Below, piece after piece: positions 5,359 to 6,385 of a stretch of 6,385 bases of DNA. Within the stretch, counting starts at the first letter, position 1; every line of letters begins with the position of its first letter. The stretch is from assembly GCA_949298665.1 (NCBI GenBank), contig CASFXO010000328.1, forward strand, positions 1-6,385, read 5' to 3'. Below the pieces are notes generated by a model. It was not told where the DNA came from. It worked only from the letters and a program-made list of their open reading frames with translations, and searched no databases. Source of the stretch: an uncultured Lentisphaeria bacterium. GTDB lineage: Bacteria > Verrucomicrobiota > Lentisphaeria > Victivallales > Victivallaceae. Both the position numbers and the translations under genes were made by a program.

Positions 5359-5400
5359 AACGCCTGGTGAAAGATTTCTCCGGGCGTTGTTCTCTTTTTT
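5359..5400 (+). terminator. Candidate terminator after the HU-like gene
   Basis: AACGCCTGG (5359-5367) pairs with CCGGGCGTT (5380-5388), nine pairs including one T-G wobble. An inner GAA/TTC pairing occurs in the loop. GTTCTC and then six T (5395-5400) follow. The T-run is offset by six bases, so termination is likely but may be incomplete. That could let transcription enter hisS, for which I see no clear promoter between 5401 and 5466. Confidence 0.6.
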
Positions 5401-5466
5401 CCGACCGGAGGCATCCACCACAATGCCGCCCGGCCCCAGAACGAACGGAAGCTCAGACAGGAGATT

Positions 5467-6385
5467 ATGGCCAATTCAGCACCACCGCCGGGAACGGCGG
5501 ACATTTTTCCGGAAGAAGCCCGGCGCTGGCAGTGGATCGAACAGACCGCAGCCGATGTTTTCGGTCGCTATCATTACGGCGAACTCCGCACCCCGATCTT
5601 CGAATACACCGAGGTCTTCCAGCGCGGACTCGGCAACGAAACCGAAGTGGTCCAGAAAGAGATGTATACGTTCCTGGACCGGGGCGGACGCAGCCTCACG
5701 CTGCGCCCGGAAGGGACGGCCGGCGTCATGCGCGCGTTGCTCAATACCGATGTGCTTAACGGCGTCGAGCAACGGGTATTCTATCACGGTCCCATGTTCC
5801 GCGGCGAACGCCCCGCAGCGGGTCGGAGGCGGCAGTTTCACCAGATCGGCGTGGAAAACGTCGGTCGAATCGCCCCAGAGCTGGACGCGGAATGCATCGC
5901 CATGCTGATGCATTTTCTGGAGGAAATCGGTATCACCGGTGCGGAATTGCGGATCAATACCCGCGGCGTCATGGCTGACCGGGGGCCCGCGGCGGACCTG
6001 CTGCGTACTTACTTCGCCCGGCATCTGGACTGCATGTGCCCCGACTGCCGGACCCGTTATGAACGCAATCTCTGGCGCATTCTGGACTGCAAACAGGAAG
6101 CCTGTCGCCGGGTGGTGGCGCAGGCACCGGATTATCTTACCTGTTTCAGTGCCGAATCCCGGGCGTATTTCGATCGCGTGCTGGAAGCGCTGGAGGCGCT
6201 CGGTATTTCCTTCCGGGTGGATCGGGAGCTGGTGCGCGGGCTGGACTACTATGTCCATACCGTTTTTGAAATCACGCACCCCGGACTCGGGGCGCAGAAT
6301 GCCGTCGCCGGCGGCGGACGTTATGAATTGTTTCTGCCGGATCAGTCCAAACCGGTTCAGGGCGTCGGCTTCGCCGCAGGCGTCG
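5467..6385 (+). CDS. hisS: Histidyl-tRNA synthetase (partial, 3' end beyond window)
   Basis: Class II aminoacyl-tRNA synthetase that charges tRNA-His with histidine in the cytoplasm. The visible 306 codons cover most of the catalytic domain of a protein normally about 420 residues long. The anticodon-binding domain is missing because the window ends. PPGTADIFP (7-15) is the family start, PEGT is at 81-84, and motif 2 is FRGERPAAGRRRQFHQ (111-126). The HisA signature LVRGLDYY is at 255-262, GGGRYE at 282-287 and the motif 3 start GVGFAAGV at 299-306. The insertion domain holds a cysteine group: Cys189, 191, 194, 208 and 213. The ATG has AGGAG three bases upstream (5459-5463). No frameshift is seen. 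It lies 131 bases after the HU-like gene. Confidence 0.96.
   Translation, partial: MANSAPPPGTADIFPEEARRWQWIEQTAADVFGRYHYGELRTPIFEYTEVFQRGLGNETEVVQKEMYTFLDRGGRSLTLRPEGTAGVMRALLNTDVLNGVEQRVFYHGPMFRGERPAAGRRRQFHQIGVENVGRIAPELDAECIAMLMHFLEEIGITGAELRINTRGVMADRGPAADLLRTYFARHLDCMCPDCRTRYERNLWRILDCKQEACRRVVAQAPDYLTCFSAESRAYFDRVLEALEALGISFRVDRELVRGLDYYVHTVFEITHPGLGAQNAVAGGGRYELFLPDQSKPVQGVGFAAGV

Noticed and set aside
5387..5908. Plus-strand frame of 173 codons overlapping the start of hisS, including an ATG at 5423 with GGAGG upstream
   Set aside because: It overlaps hisS in another frame, and its translation is Arg/Pro/Ser-rich with no domain. The GGAGG before 5423 may be coincidental. It could be a leader frame, but has no His-codon run.
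5476..6279. Minus-strand frame of 267 codons opposite hisS
   Set aside because: The plus strand carries all catalytic motifs of histidyl-tRNA synthetase in one uninterrupted frame, so this is a shadow.

Overview
The window reads as a GC-rich bacterial chromosome segment with compact genes and ordinary Shine-Dalgarno sites. Nothing in it fixes the taxon. The GC content, the Gfo/Idh/MocA oxidoreductase of a type abundant in the Planctomycetes-Verrucomicrobia-Chlamydiae group, and the GYF_2/RDD membrane protein make a Lentisphaerota (Victivallis-like) or related origin a reasonable guess, but this is inference. There is no sign of an insertion sequence, phage, CRISPR array, tRNA or rRNA. It is mainly a housekeeping region.

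Left part, minus strand (1-2173): thioredoxin trxA is followed by a hairpin terminator and then by a tight queuosine-precursor operon, queD-queE-queC. The operon converts 7,8-dihydroneopterin triphosphate through 6-carboxytetrahydropterin and 7-carboxy-7-deazaguanine to preQ0. queD and queE overlap by 23 bases and queE and queC are 7 bases apart. queC overlaps by an ATGA the start of one more gene, of which only an apparent signal peptide is visible before the window edge. GTP cyclohydrolase (FolE), QueF and Tgt are not in the window.

Centre (2174-2369): this intergenic region separates the divergent trxA and membrane-protein genes. It carries a plausible promoter in each direction and two perfect palindromes of 14 and 16 bases. 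The 14-base one touches the -35 hexamers of both promoters, which makes it the best regulatory candidate in the window.

Right part, plus strand (2370-6385): four separately punctuated genes. They are a GYF_2-RDD membrane protein of unknown role, a Gfo/Idh/MocA NAD(P)-dependent oxidoreductase, an HU/IHF-family DNA-bending protein, and the first 306 codons of histidyl-tRNA synthetase, cut by the window end. The oxidoreductase has a promoter with a good -35, a hairpin in its leader and a strong terminator. The HU gene has a TTGACT-type promoter preceded by phased A-tracts, and its own terminator. I found no convincing novel system. The leads worth following are the regulatory DNA elements and the unusual layout of the RDD protein.
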